DNA of 64,000 bases from NCBI GenBank assembly GCA_050084515.1, contig CM114273.1, positions 1,922,001 to 1,986,000 of the forward strand, in the 5' to 3' direction. A program made the position numbers and the translations under genes. The DNA comes from Blasia pusilla (lineage: Eukaryota > Marchantiophyta > Marchantiopsida > Blasiales). The number at the start of each line of letters is the position of its first letter. The first letter of the stretch is position 1. The notes beneath the pieces are model-generated. The model was not told where the DNA came from and did no database searches. It was given only the letters and a program-made list of their open reading frames with translations. Positions 49,043 to 61,288 of the stretch are shown one piece after another.

Positions 49043-52000
49043 TTAGTGCATAATTCTTAGACAATAATTCCCAATATGAACGTGTGAGCACACTAAAAAC
49101 TGCTGCAGAGGCGTCTTGGAAGTACCATGAACCAATCCTTGGGACAAGGAGTGGTGGTGGCCAAAACCCATTTGCACAATACTTTGTAGCTCACCGTCAT
49201 CCCACCCGGTCTACAAAATTGACAAATCATCACATGTTAGTTGACAGATCACCCAACTATCCCACCTCCTTGAAGTTTACACGAAGTGTATTGAGTCAAA
49301 TTACGAAAACAATTCTAGTGCGGTTTGAGTCTGACAGTGACTGAGCAAATGCGCCAACCCACACAAAACTCTCGGTGAATACACAAACTTGTTCAGATCC
49401 TACCTGACATAAACCCCCAAAGCTGTCCTCACGATGAACTGCCGCGTGAATAGGAGCACTAATTGATCTTCTCAACGCCATATGAGAATTTGCCAGTGGC
49501 TGAACTGGGTAATCCAATACACATAGTAGAGGATGTTGCAGTTGGGGGGGACGCGGGGTTTGAATTTGACGGTAAGGACCAATAGTTTCAGGTCCCAATA
49601 CCATCGCTGAAGAGCGAGAGTGAGAAACCTGTAAACATACGAGCAATCCAGAAACATAAGGCAGTGTCTGCAGAAAACTTGCAAGTTCAGAAGTGAAGGT
49701 AAGCACGAAACATGACTTACATGGCATCCATCAAGCTGAAGGTTAGGAAAATTATGGTTAGGAAGATACCTACCTCTTTGGCGAGTAAACTTTCTATGTT
49801 GAAATCTAGACGAGGATTCACAGCGGCCAATTTCATCGAGAGGAACTGTGGAAGAGAAAAGCAAGAATGAGAACTCCACCAAAAAAAACAAAGTTTCTTT
49901 CAGAGCATAAAAATCGGATGCATAGGAGCTCAGTCAATAAGCAATTGCAAAGAAGTCACGGGACAAATCATCATCAGGAATCAGGCAAGAACGAATAAAG
50001 TTGAGGAGATCACCTCAACTTGACGCTGCAACGATTGCACATAATTGATTATCTCGTCAAGCATCACAGCCTTCCCGGTAACCTGTCCCAACCAGACAGA
50101 GAATGACGAATATGAGAACACAGGTTACGACTACTGTAGATCTGACTTCCTCCAAACACGACAGAATTTCCGTACGCCACATTACCGGACAATGGAAAGA
50201 GCTTAAGCGATCGTCACCTTGCTGCAGCCTGGCACCAGGTCTTGCAAAAACTTCATGCGCTCACTGATTTTTTCTCTGCGAACCTGAATCACCCATGCAT
50301 TTGCAGTCAGCCTTCCTTCGTGCATACGTCCTTCCTTCGAAAACGTCACGTGGTTAAAAGTAAAACAGGACCTCTGGTTGAAGGTTTAAGTCCTTACCCT
50401 TTCTGCCAGACTGTGGCTGTCTGTGGCTTGACCCCGTCTTGCTCGGACGTGGATATAGTCCGGCTTAGGTGGTTCTGAAGGCTTGGAGAGTTCTTTCATT
50501 GATCGAGGACTAGTTTCCCCGGAGGTCTCGCTACTGCTCCGCTCAACCTTTGGTTTCAAGTCCTCTTTGTCCTTCGGAATATCCCCACGCTTAAACCGCT
50601 TGGCTTTCCCATCGTCACTGTCTGTTGTCTGCAAGTATCGACATCAATAGAAGTTACTTGATGCGCGGAGAAATTGAATACTAGGTGACCGGATACTAAT
50701 CACACTAAAGGCCCGCTGCCCCAAGCAAGACACTTGAGTTGCTCTACACTAGAACAACAGTATTACTCGGCCAGCTGCATATTGGTCACCTTCCATCACC
50801 TAGTTGGGAGATTCATTCCACTACAAGCACAGATCTGACCAAAAGCCTTCCAGAAACCACGTCTTGAACTTGAAATGAGATGTGCAGAGAAGAGCACTAC
50901 ACAGGATTGAAATTGGCAGTCACTCACTTTGGTATCCTTGGGCTTCTCGTCGAAACTACTCTTTCTCTTCTTCGTGAGAATCTCTTTCGCATCAGTAACC
51001 GAAGTAACACCCGATGGAGATGTTTCTACAGCGACTTGGTCCGAGCTAGACATTTCTTGAGCAGGGTTCACATCAGCTGCATCGACCTGATCGACAGGAG
51101 TGCACTCTTCCGTAGCTCCCTCCCCATCTAACGTGGGGAGACTGCTTGCAGTTCTGCATAGTATTTTCTCACCTTCCTTGATCTCGAATTTTCCATCGCG
51201 TACATCTTGTGCCTCGTCAGCTCCACCGGTATCCGGGGTCGTTTCCTCGTTCTTGGGAACACCGGGATCATCCGTTGGAGTCTTAGCTCCTGCATTTTCA
51301 TTTGATGACGGGAAACACGAAGTTTTCGAGAGTTGCTTGTTATTGTTCTCCGAAGACTGGCTGGCGCCTGACCTGGACCTCGTCTTGCCGTCATCAGAGG
51401 CAGGGAAGGGTTGCGAATAATTTCCATTGCTAAAGGATGAGAACCTCGCAGCACGCTCTACAAAGCCCGGATCAGACGGAAAGTGAGCGAGACAATGAGG
51501 GCTTCTAAGGCCCAATCCTTGAAGAGCTAGGCCACCTTTGGAAGGATCGACAGTGAGGCCCACGTTGCTCGAGACCTCCGCAGCGTTCCATGCGTTACCA
51601 AGCTTCACTGGTTTGTCGATACCTGGCCCTCCGCGCTGCGGACTTGAAACTAGAGAACCTCCGATAGGCGAAACACAGTTGCTCCCCATGCCATTGCCTC
51701 CCAGTCGACCAATGAGCTCGCGAATCATAGCCCCTTCATTCACTCCTCGAGGTCCTGAGTGCGAAGCTTGGGGGAGAGGACTAGAGGAGGAGGAGGACAG
51801 TAACGATGAATAACGGGCACTGGAGTCCACAAACTGATCCCAATCTCCGCTCACAACCGTACTGCCGTAAAGCTCGGACGACGAGCTTGGAAGGAGACCT
51901 GGAGAGCCCCTATTGATTAATTCAGAACCATGTTCCCCTCCCGCCATCATACCATTGCAAGGTCCCCTGATAATGCTATCCAGCGACAGCATGTGCATAT

Positions 52001-52256
52001 CTGAAGTTGAGCCTGGAAGTTGCCAAACTTGAGGTACATCCGGATGCTGATAGCCGGGAGGACCATTTCTGTAAGATCCCCCATAGCTTGCGTGCATCTC
52101 CGTCGTGTACTTCTCCCGAAAATCAGAAGCCAAGGCGTTCGAGAAAGAGGAAATTGGAGGGGAGTTTAATGCAGGTTGAGGCGAACAGTTCATTCGGGGA
52201 ATGCCATCCAGATGACATGGTGTCGAGAGATGATCTGCTTGGTCTAATGAAGCCAT
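49043..52256 (-). CDS. bHLH transcription factor (bHLH49/62/74/CIB1-type)
   Basis: Exons, from the start downwards: 52256-50928, 50628-50398, 50283-50218, 50082-50014, 49845-49774, one or two small uncertain exons (perhaps 15 nt near 49703), about 49667 or 49628 to 49404, and 49210-49043. All are in phase, giving roughly 720-740 aa. The first 443 residues are serine-, glycine- and proline-rich and probably disordered. The basic region [18 protein letters not shown] continues [10 protein letters not shown] and carries the H, E and R residues that contact CACGTG-type E-boxes. A helix-loop-helix follows ([40 protein letters not shown]). The C-terminal [15 protein letters not shown] matches the short tail motif of this subfamily, which supports the last exon. 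These nuclear dimeric factors regulate growth, light and hormone responses. The gene converges on BTAF1. The exact ortholog cannot be named. Confidence 0.93.
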
Positions 52257-53300
52257 TGCACAATCTCGCGAGCTCTTGTAGCTGCCAACAGTACCGCCTC
52301 ACTTACAGGAGGCTCGTAATCACTCATCCTCTACGTCCACTATACGAAGCACGGCAATTTCTCCAGGCTTCGCGAGGGTTCCAATAACTCGCAAAGACGA
52401 ATTCCCACTACGCAACATCCTCATCTTAGGAGCCCGCGTCAGTTCAAAGGCGCGGTGTGTCAGAAATCGATGGGAGTCGCAAGGTTACTATACTCTTGTA
52501 TCGGCTTGCAGAGAGCAGACGTGTAAATCGAGAACTGCGACGAGCAAAGTGGACGTGCTGTAAGGAGGAAGACTCAATCAGAGAAAACTCGGATTCTCAA
52601 TTATCATTCGCTCTCTTTCCCTGACATAGAGGACAACAATTCCCAGACAGGAGACTCGGCAAATAGAAATTCGAAACCTTCTAGCCAACACATATTGGAG
52701 CAAATCTCCCATAAACAAGAGTTATATTTCGCGTCACGAGCCAAAGAGCCCCTCCCTTCATCTCGGGTTCTATACGGCTAAAGAGGGACTCCTAAAGGCA
52801 CCCGCGAGCTCCCGGCCCTCCCATCTACTCTACTCCCTTCCATCCGCCATCAGAATGCGATAATTTTTTCAACTCACCGCTTGTTCTGTCGGCAATGCAA
52901 GGTACCGAAGATAATATAATAAGTATATATGTATAGATATATACATATATAGCTTTTCAACACGAATACCGAGACCCCTATCCTGCCCTCTCACCGTGAC
53001 AAAAGCGTCGTAGGGTGTGTAGAATGCAGAGAAAAAGCGGACGAGATAAATGAACCCCCTCAAAAAGGCATTATAGTAAACACCAAGGACACACTTTCAC
53101 ACGCAGCAGCGAGTCGGCAAGCGCAGGAAGCAACGCTCTCTTTCTCTCTCCTAGCCGAGGAAAGGAGAGCTAAGCTTCGCTACCGCCGCCCCAGTCAGAT
53201 TCAATCCTCCCAACTCTCCAGTCCCTCTCATATACACGTACATAGCACTTCTTATTCATCTGCTGTGCCCGTAGACGCCGACATCACTTTGCCCATCGTG
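52257..53300 (-). promoter_or_regulatory. 5' flank and leader of the bHLH gene
   Basis: This is non-coding upstream DNA for the - strand bHLH gene. A strongly TATA-like tract (GTATATATGTATAGATATAT, 52923-52942, near-palindromic) could serve as a TATA element, with the leader starting somewhat below it. A pyrimidine-rich block on the + strand (CTCTCTTTCTCTCTCC, about 53136-53151) would read as GA repeats in the transcript direction, common in plant promoters and leaders. Neither is proven. Confidence 0.35.
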
Positions 53301-53939
53301 TCTCATCCTTCCGCTCTCCTCGTCTCCATCTCCAATCTTTACCGTTCTAGTGCCGCTCTCCCGGGCATAGCCATACCATGTCTGCTGCCTCTCTGTATGT
53401 CTGCGCAGGACGACCGCAGTTGTAGCGGTGCTGAGCAGTGATGGAGCTCTCCTGGGCGGGCCCCTCCTCTTCTGTGCACTGCTTAAAACACTCCGCCGAC
53501 CCCAGACAATTCCCAAGGCGAACGTCCTCGGATTTCCTCTCCTCCATCATGCCATTCTTCCATCGCACACGGCGATCCGCGATTCCTAATCGTCCTCGTC
53601 CTGGGCCTCGGCCTCGTCCGGGGCCTCCATGGCAAGCAACCAGAGCAAAATAAAAGCACGAATGCGAACCAACATGCGGGTCAAGGTCGTCCTTCCCAGC
53701 AGCAGACGCACATTCAATGAGAATCCCTGCAGTTTTCCAGACCGACGAGGGATCGGCCTTCCAAGTACATGCCGCGATCCAGGGCGTTTACATGAGTTTC
53801 GAGTCGCATGCAGGAGATTTTCTCAGAGCTTCTGTGCGTTATGGTTACCGAGTTACTCCGTGTAATCGCGCACCACCTCTTGTGAAATCGAGGTCACGAG
53901 ACACCTGTGCCCCCCAGTTTCCACCATTTTAATCCCGTC
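53301..53939. other. GC-rich intergenic DNA, no recognisable gene
   Basis: Several overlapping open frames occur on both strands (53256-53568 -, 53438-53932 +), which GC-rich composition alone can produce. A proline- and arginine-rich string is encoded near 53590-53630 by repeats of CCTCG-type words. No domain is visible. Confidence 0.45.
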
Positions 53940-54600
53940 CTCTGACGTCCCAATTGGACGGGCGCGGGGGACATGCTTTATTTTTCCTTTTGTTGTTTTT
54001 TTCAAATCCCGAGTCCCGAGGCTTCTCGACCGTCACCGGTCACCCGTGACCCGAAGGAGAAGGGGAAGGGGAAGGGTGACGGCCATCCAATTGTCGATCC
54101 CATTCAACTCGAGTTCCAGTCGGGGGCCGCACTCGGGCGTGCTCAACGACGACTCGAGGGCCGAGGCGGCTGGCTACCCAGATGGCGGTAGCAGATGGGT
54201 CCGCGCTCCCGCTGCCGTCAGATACACATCATCCGACGGACGCGCTGAGGTACTCTGGATCGCGAAACATTCGCCAGTCGCGCAAGGGTCACCTTGGTCG
54301 TTAGGACCGAGGTCCTTAGCTTTTGCGCTGCTCCTGGCCGTCCTTCGGGCCCTCGCCCATCCTCGATGGCAGGATCGTCCATTCACTGGCCACACAGTCC
54401 CCGACGCAGTCTCAGGCTCGCACACGATCCTCCGCGGCCCCGTGAGCCGTCGGATGGACGAGTGCGGACACTGTCAGCCGTTGCAGAATGCGGGTCCCCA
54501 TCGCACAACACCGATGCATACCCGCAGATTTGGAGATCGCAGAAAACCACTCCCTGAGTAAGTAATTTACTCGGGATCTGAGGCCCTCAAAAACCCCTGG
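53940..54600. other. GC- and CpG-rich island with 171-codon open frame
   Basis: This segment is visibly the richest in GC and CpG in the window (for example GGACGGGCGCGGGGGAC at its start). A + strand open frame spans 54046-54561 (171 codons): arginine-rich start, hydrophobic alanine- and leucine-rich middle, and two CGHC-like cysteines near the end. A shorter frame on the - strand (54174-54425) overlaps it. No family is recognised. It could be a promoter-associated island, transferred DNA, or an unmethylated relic. Confidence 0.4.
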
Positions 54601-56288
54601 GTAATTTACGACTCTTTCACCAATTTAGCCGCCACTTGTACGGCAACGCCGGGAGGAAGCAGTCCCCAGCAAAAGTCGTTGGGGGTGTTCTCCGTTCTCG
54701 GCTGCCTAACGTGCAAACTGAGTCCCGCCAGACTTGGAGGTCTCCAGAAAGAGAAAAGGTGGTACATGGAATTTAATGCCCTCGCCAAACTTTCGCGACT
54801 TTAGCCCGTCCGGTTCATATTATAGTCACTCCCCACCGCGTGACCGCAAGTCGCAGCCTCTCAGACGGAACGGCTCACATGACATGATAGATTTCGATGT
54901 GATGGCATGGAGTGGGATGAGATGAGAGAGCCATGTGATCGCTCCTCGATGGTACGGGACACGATGCGATGCGATGCGGTGCGATGCGATGTGATGTGAG
55001 TGATGTGATGTGATGGCTCCTCGGAAGAGACCCTATGTCCTGTGGGTGTAAATGCCGCCATCACAAATACAGGACTCCGGAGACTTAGAGGTCTCCAAAA
55101 TTGGAGCTCAAATGGGGAGGGGCACCTCACAAACGTACGTACATTCCATAGCGAACGAGTTTCACGGGCCATCCACCACCACTTCTTTAATACCGTCAAC
55201 TCCACTCGCCCGAGATTAGGAAGCCCTTTATCCTAAAGTCTCCAGCTAACGACGTCTCCAGCTAATGAAAACTCCCTACGCTTTTTGTCATGTCTTAGTC
55301 TCTCAGAGTCTCATGGAGTGAAGTGAAGCCTTTTGATCAGCACATGTGGGAGTCCTGAACTTCATCGAAGCACACACGCTTCCAAATCCCCTGACATGCT
55401 AGTTTGGGGGGTTGGGGGGGTCGAGTATCTTATGGCATGACGGATCTTAAAGAGACTTTATGTTGATGAATCGGCGAATGAGCATAAGTGTGCTACCACA
55501 TGTAGTATTTGCTCTCGGATTGTTATCGAATGTCTTTCCTCCTTTCTAGGGCTGAAAGTATGTCTCCTACTGACATGCCGATTGACCTGCGTGATTCCTT
55601 CTTTCAGGATCAAGTACATTATTCTTACGCGCTTGGACTCTTGGAGAGGGAGAAAAACGACATCTTTTACAACGATTCAACTCATCATTGCGCAGGGAAT
55701 AATGATGGCCATTTCCCTTCGTCCCTCATCGTCTTCAAACGAAAAGCTTCAGTTGGGAATAAAAGGAGCTGTTTCGACTACCCCCCCCATAGCGGAGATC
55801 GATAACCCCCTAGGTCGATGGATAATGCGTCCAAATCTTTCTTTCAAAATGGAAGGCGAATTGGCCTCCCATCCTTTGCTTATTCGTCTCATTTCCTCTT
55901 AGGTGGCGGCTGCTTTCTTCTTCCCCTTCTTTTTTCATATGCATGCTTTAGTGTTTTCTCCTTGGCCAACGAAAAAAAGTAGAAAAGTCGAAATTGAAAG
56001 AAAAGACCACATGAACATCCATACCCCATCATTGAGCTTTCTAAAAGAAGAAGAAAAAAAAAGGCTACTTGATGGTTTTCCTCGATTCCAGCCAATGTAG
56101 TATATGTAGTCAGAGAGGATGAGACACCCGTGGAGCTAAAAAGAATTAAGAAAGGGGTTAGAGAGAAAGGAAAGTGGGCTTTAAAAAAGAAGGGGTCCTC
56201 CCCCGCAATGCCTCCTTAGCTCGTTTGGTCCTTCCTTTGGTTTTTTTTTAATGGTATGTGAGCTTTCCTTCGAAACTTTGGGGGGAAG
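54601..56288. other. Intergenic DNA with simple repeats, no gene seen
   Basis: The stretch contains a GATGC/GATGT array at 54962-55013, then purine-rich and T-rich tracts. The overlapping + strand frames at 55509-55902 have no domain features. The A/G-rich texture from about 55900 resembles non-coding plant DNA. Confidence 0.45.
54962..55013. repeat. Degenerate pentamer array (GATGC/GATGT)
   Basis: CGATG, TGATG and related pentamers follow one another for about 50 bp (CGATGCGATGCGATGCGGTG at the left). The block just upstream (from about 54893) also has GATGTGATGG and GATGAGATGAGAG, so the array was probably once longer. Confidence 0.85.
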
Positions 56289-56318
56289 TGATTCGTCGCA
56301 TTATAATACAACGAATCA
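56289..56318. repeat. 30-bp near-perfect palindrome
   Basis: TGATTCGT at the left and ACGAATCA at the right enclose ATTATAAT. Only two positions per half fail to pair, and those would form G-U pairs in RNA. It precedes the degenerate tandem array. Confidence 0.8.
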
Positions 56319-56341
56319 TTGGTACGAATAAAATAAACTCG

Positions 56342-56655
56342 CACTCATAGAGCCTAGCAAAACAAAACAAAACAAAAGCCACAAAAGTCTTAGAGAAGAG
56401 AAAGTTCCTACGACAGGTAGGGGATTAATTTGGCGAAAAAAAATACAAAGAACACTCATAAAGAAGAAAGAAGTCACAAAAGGAAGAGAAGAAAGTACCC
56501 CTAAGAAGCAAGGGATTCGGAAATGAGTACTTATGAAACCTAAGAAAGCAAAAGTCACAAAAAGGACCCGTGAGAAAGGAAAGTATGTGTAAGGAGGGGA
56601 TTAATTAATCCAAAAAGACTAAAAGGAGTAATCATGAAGTCTAACCAAGAAAATT
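56342..56655. repeat. Degenerate tandem repeats, units about 75-110 bp
   Basis: Unit starts are recognisable at 56342 (CACTCATAGAGCCTAG), 56453 (CACTCATAAAGAAG), 56528 (TACTTATGAAACCTAAG) and 56629 (TAATCATGAAGTCTAACC). Inside, CACAAAAG with AGAGAAGAGAAAGT and GGGGATTAATT recur. The units are far diverged and non-coding. Confidence 0.6.
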
Positions 56656-59600
56656 AGGCGCACTTGATTACTTCAAACTCCAATTATTTTCAATAACCTC
56701 AAGCTATTGAAATACTACATATCGATAGAGGATAAATCCCATTGATGTCCACGCTTTAAAGGTCTTGGCATCGCGAGAGAACGGGTCTCCTTCAATCATT
56801 TTACTCGAAAAAAATAAAAACTACACTCGCATATAATCGACAAGCCACATTATATATTCACCAATTTTTTCTTGGCCAACAGCTTGGTCTTTATCCAACC
56901 GACACCATTTTCAATTATTTCCTGGTTTTGGAGACGTTCTGTTCGAAGTTTTAATATTAGAAAAACTATGAAGGGCATTCCTATCCTCAAGGGCTTCCCA
57001 CCCATTCTCCCTATCCTCAAGGGCCTACAAGGTTCATGTAATATCCTTTAATTCTTTTCATGCGGTGGACATTATTTGATCTTCGTTTCGATCTTTATTA
57101 GTACTACAAACCTCATTATACTATTCGTGATAAGATTTTTGATACTTCTCTTATGTATGGTTTCGACATGATCTAAGCCTAAGCTCCCTTCTTGTGCGGC
57201 CTTTAGGCTTACTTTGGTATAAGTGAATTCTTTCATAAAATTAGAGAGAAAAGGAGAACATGATTAGCAAATTAGCTTCTCTTTCTTCAGATAGTCCAAA
57301 AAAGATACGGACATGGGAAAGGGAACTCACATGACTCCAATGAAGAAGAAGATGCACTCCAATACTAACACCGCTGCATAACTTTGACAATGTAACGGTT
57401 TTAACGAAACTATTGTGGGGCTCCTAAGCTCCACAATTGATTCCATAAATTGATAGCGTAAAGTTCCCATGCAAACTCTAATTACATGCCTCATGTTTCG
57501 TGAAAGTTTGTCTCGTAAGAAATTAATGGGAAAATATGTCAACGTTACGAAATTAGTGTCATCAACTTTTTCCTCTAGAGAATAAAAAATTCTAGGTGAT
57601 TTGACAACCTCCCTTATAATTTATTAAATAGTTTTGGCACATTCATTTTTGTGACATCTAACTCACATCACTTCTACCAAGTGAGTAAGCTTTTGTAGAA
57701 ACTGAACTTTTATTATCAAATCATCTGAAAGTGTTTATAATGTGTTTGGAAAAGAAGAAGTGTCATACATCTACATCGTTAGGTGAAGACAACATTATTT
57801 TGATTCTTCTTATTTTATCGAATCGTGTCCATTTCAAGACATACTATAACTACTAGGAGTAATGAATTTTTATAATTTCCTGAAGCACTATACGTAGTGG
57901 AGTTTTTTATGGTATCATTTGGAATTTAGTGGAGTGATTTTGAGCCCCTCCTTGCACCGGTCATGGTTTGCACTAGGATGCATTCGTTTGGATATTAAAT
58001 CATCTTGAAGATGGCCCTTAAACGTATTACGATAGTATTCCTCCCTATAAGTTAACCTTTCTCTCATCGTCTCCTTCGATTTCCATTGTAAGACTAGTTC
58101 TTAAGGATTTTGCAAGAATTAGGATGATGAAGGTGGCAAACCTTCCAAGCCGTATCACTTCCCAAAACAACATGCTGCTCAGCGTAAGCAAGCTTCCTTC
58201 TTTCTGCCAATTAAGTCGTCTTTCTTTCTATCTCTATCTCTATTTGGAATTTTCCACCCGTCATTTACGGATTGGTCTTGGAGCATCATGTGGATGTAGG
58301 GTAGGAGAGAAAAAGGGGGAGTTTCCACTTCCGAAGCTGCAGTCGTGCGTGCTTCGACGTTGCCAAGAAAGGAAAGACATATATGCATGGAGTTCGATGA
58401 AGTGGGCACCCTTTTTTTTCGTTGGCTTTTCTTCTTTATTCACAAGGGTCGGGAGTGAGTGCCCCTTGTGAAAAGCAGCCTTTCCCACGTGAACAATGCA
58501 CGAGGGCACATAGGCTCGAAATCTTGGGGGCGCGAGGGGAAAACATATTTAAATGGGTCGAAATGAAAATCGGGTGCTGCTCGAACCATGGGGGGTATGT
58601 CACCACCCGTAAAGCCTTAAATAGTGCAAAAGTCCCGTCTCTTTTTATTCCCGGTTGTTGGTAGGAGAAGAAATTTTCCGCACGACACCTGGCCCCGAGA
58701 ATATCTCATATAATCAATAAATAGTTACTAATAAACGAGTTGAATATTTTTCTCCCGTCTCGGCTCTTCCGAGTGCCCACACCCGAAACACCGCCCCGGC
58801 ATACCCGCACCCGCAATCCTGTCCACGGATCTTGCGGACTTTCGAGAAGATATGCAAAACTTAAATAATTCTTTCTTTACTCAGAGTGTCTTGTCTCTTT
58901 ATAAAATTCGGAAAACAAATCATAAATAATAAATTCGGCTTTATATATCTTTTCTGGGGAAACATACGACCAAACTTCATTTTCATTTTAAAATAATATG
59001 AATAAAAATAGAATAAATCATTCATAAAACGTACTGTCCCATAAACCATAAACCAGACGCGTACTAAATAAAATAAAATATATAACTTGCCCGGCCTGAC
59101 CCAAAGTGAACCTTGTTGACTCTGTGAACTCTGTCGTGGGTCTTCCACATAGTCTGGAGAATTAACTACAAAAGTGAACTGGAGGACGTAGTCCCCACCA
59201 TCTTGGAAGTAAATAGTTAGTCAACTTGGGAGATGTTACAGTACAATGCAAGGGGGACCTACACGTGTGTGCAGAATCCGCTTCCTAATGTTTTTTTTAA
59301 TGTACAAGTGGTTCCTTCATGCAATTGGATTCTTATTCCAAACTGTTTATTATTTATGGGCTTACTAGAACCTTAGAGTATATTTATGGTTTAGGGGAAC
59401 ATGGGATTTATTTATGAGTTAGCTTGTTAAAAATTATAGTTACGTGCCAAATTTCAAACGATATTTTTGAAATGTAAATAAATTACATATCAAAACTGTA
59501 TTCGTCTATAATGCCACGTGTGGATTATAGGAGGTGTCCAAACTTGAAGAGGTGATCTTCCGTAAATGTGGAAATTAATATAGAAGAGGTTCAATAGATT

Positions 59601-61256
59601 TTTTTTTAATGGCTTTTGTTTCATTTTTACAAAGATATCGTGCGATATTTTCGGGCTGGAATTTCAAAGAATCCTGCTCTTACAATTGTTGAGTATTTTG
59701 AAAATTTCATGTAAAATAAAAAATTCATTTAATCTTAGATCTATTAATAATATGATTGTTTCAAACAATATTGGAGATGTTTACATGATAGGACATGCCG
59801 AGTTTTCATTGTTATAATCTAATGTTATAAAGTTTTGTGTTAGGGATATCTTTTCATGTTTATTTTGAAATATTCATATGTACTAGTACCGGAGTAGCGA
59901 TTCCTCGCTGACGAAACCTCGCCTTATGCCTTTTAGAGGCCTATGACGAGGAAAATAAAAAATTATAGTTTTATAAAAAAATATTCGATATCATCACAAT
60001 TGGTCCTTAAGATTTACTCATCCTAAAATTATTTTTTCCAATTTAAAAATTATGAAAAAATACTGACGAAACCAAGAAGGTGCAACTTACTATGCATTCT
60101 TACTTTTGTATTATGATCTCTTTTTACATTTCTTTCTTAGCGTGTTCAGGATTTGAAAATTTTAAAAAAATCAACTCATTAGTTCTTTAAATGCCTTACA
60201 CCAGCATTACTTTTTTTTTTAAAGAAACTATATACTCGTGAACAAATATTTAAAAGAGGAAGTTGGAGTTCAAATGGACGGACTTTGATTCAGAAAGATG
60301 GAAAAATTGGATTACAATGGCAAGACATATTAAAATTTGCAGCGAAAAAAAAAATCCCACCTACTATAAGCTCTTAGTGTAGGAATTGCCAAAGAGCTAG
60401 TAACCTTCCTTCCTATTTTCACTCTTCGATTACTTTTCATCCCCATTACCTTATACTAAACCTTCGTTTTAGAAATAGTGGTTTTTTTTTTATCTCAACA
60501 CAGACTGCACACGTAACTATTCCGAATGTATGTGGCCGTTAATATATCTACATCCCTTTCTGTCTCCTCCTCCCCTACATGTCTTTACATTTTCCACCAG
60601 TACGTTTTATATTTGTTTCCTTGAGCCATGAGCACATCAATCTTCTGAGGGGCATATACTTTTTATTCCGGTCAAATTCCACAGCATGTGTTTTGCCCGT
60701 GTCTAAGGGAAAAACATTCTAAGCCGTCCACGTTATTCGAGAAGTGTCACGAACTACAAATAGGAGAAATAATGAGGTGTTGGATATTACTTGGAGACGG
60801 CTAAACTGTAGCTCTCCGAATCCGAGAGAACTCCTAGATTTGCGACCGTAAGACGAAAATTAGTGTAAGTGTGGGAAATAATAAAACTAACTGCGCACGA
60901 CGTTTCAACTGTACCTTTCTCCAAGTCAACTCCGCAGAGAAAGTACAAGGAAGTCGGGAGACATAGAAGAAACCATGAATCCTAGAGGTTTCCAAAAGCA
61001 CAAGCCGCCATTGCCTAATTTCGTTTCCTATTATCTTAAGTAATTTTCTTCGTCATAACCAAACTCTAGTATTTATCCGAAGTTGTAGTGGTGGGACATC
61101 CCACGACATAAAATATCTTCAAAATTTTGCAAAAAAATAAATACAAACATTGTTTAAAGACAGAAAATGAGAAATCATACAAGAAATGACAGTATGTTAA
61201 AAAAATCGAAGAAACGGCGAGTTATTGAAAAGGCTTTTTCAAAAGTCCCACTCTTA
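56656..61256. other. AT-rich intergenic DNA, no gene seen
   Basis: About 4.6 kb is mostly AT-rich with long A and T runs. A slightly GC-richer part lies at 58120-58860; the frames there (58124-58471 + and - strand shadows) have no recognisable motif. No RNA gene or transposon end was identified. Confidence 0.55.
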
Positions 61257-61288
61257 TTATTTTGCCATACTATATTATGGCAAAATAA
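61257..61288. repeat. Hairpin, 13-bp perfect arms
   Basis: Arms TTATTTTGCCATA (61257-61269) and TATGGCAAAATAA (61276-61288) enclose a 6-nt loop. There is no adjacent gene. Confidence 0.85.

Noticed and set aside
51100-52387. Plus-strand open frames at 51100-51420, 51538-51813 and 52007-52387
   Set aside because: They are shadows of the long first exon of the bHLH gene on the other strand.
55509-56100. Possible organelle-derived insertion
   Set aside because: The texture looked mitochondrial-like, but no organelle gene could be recognised in any frame.
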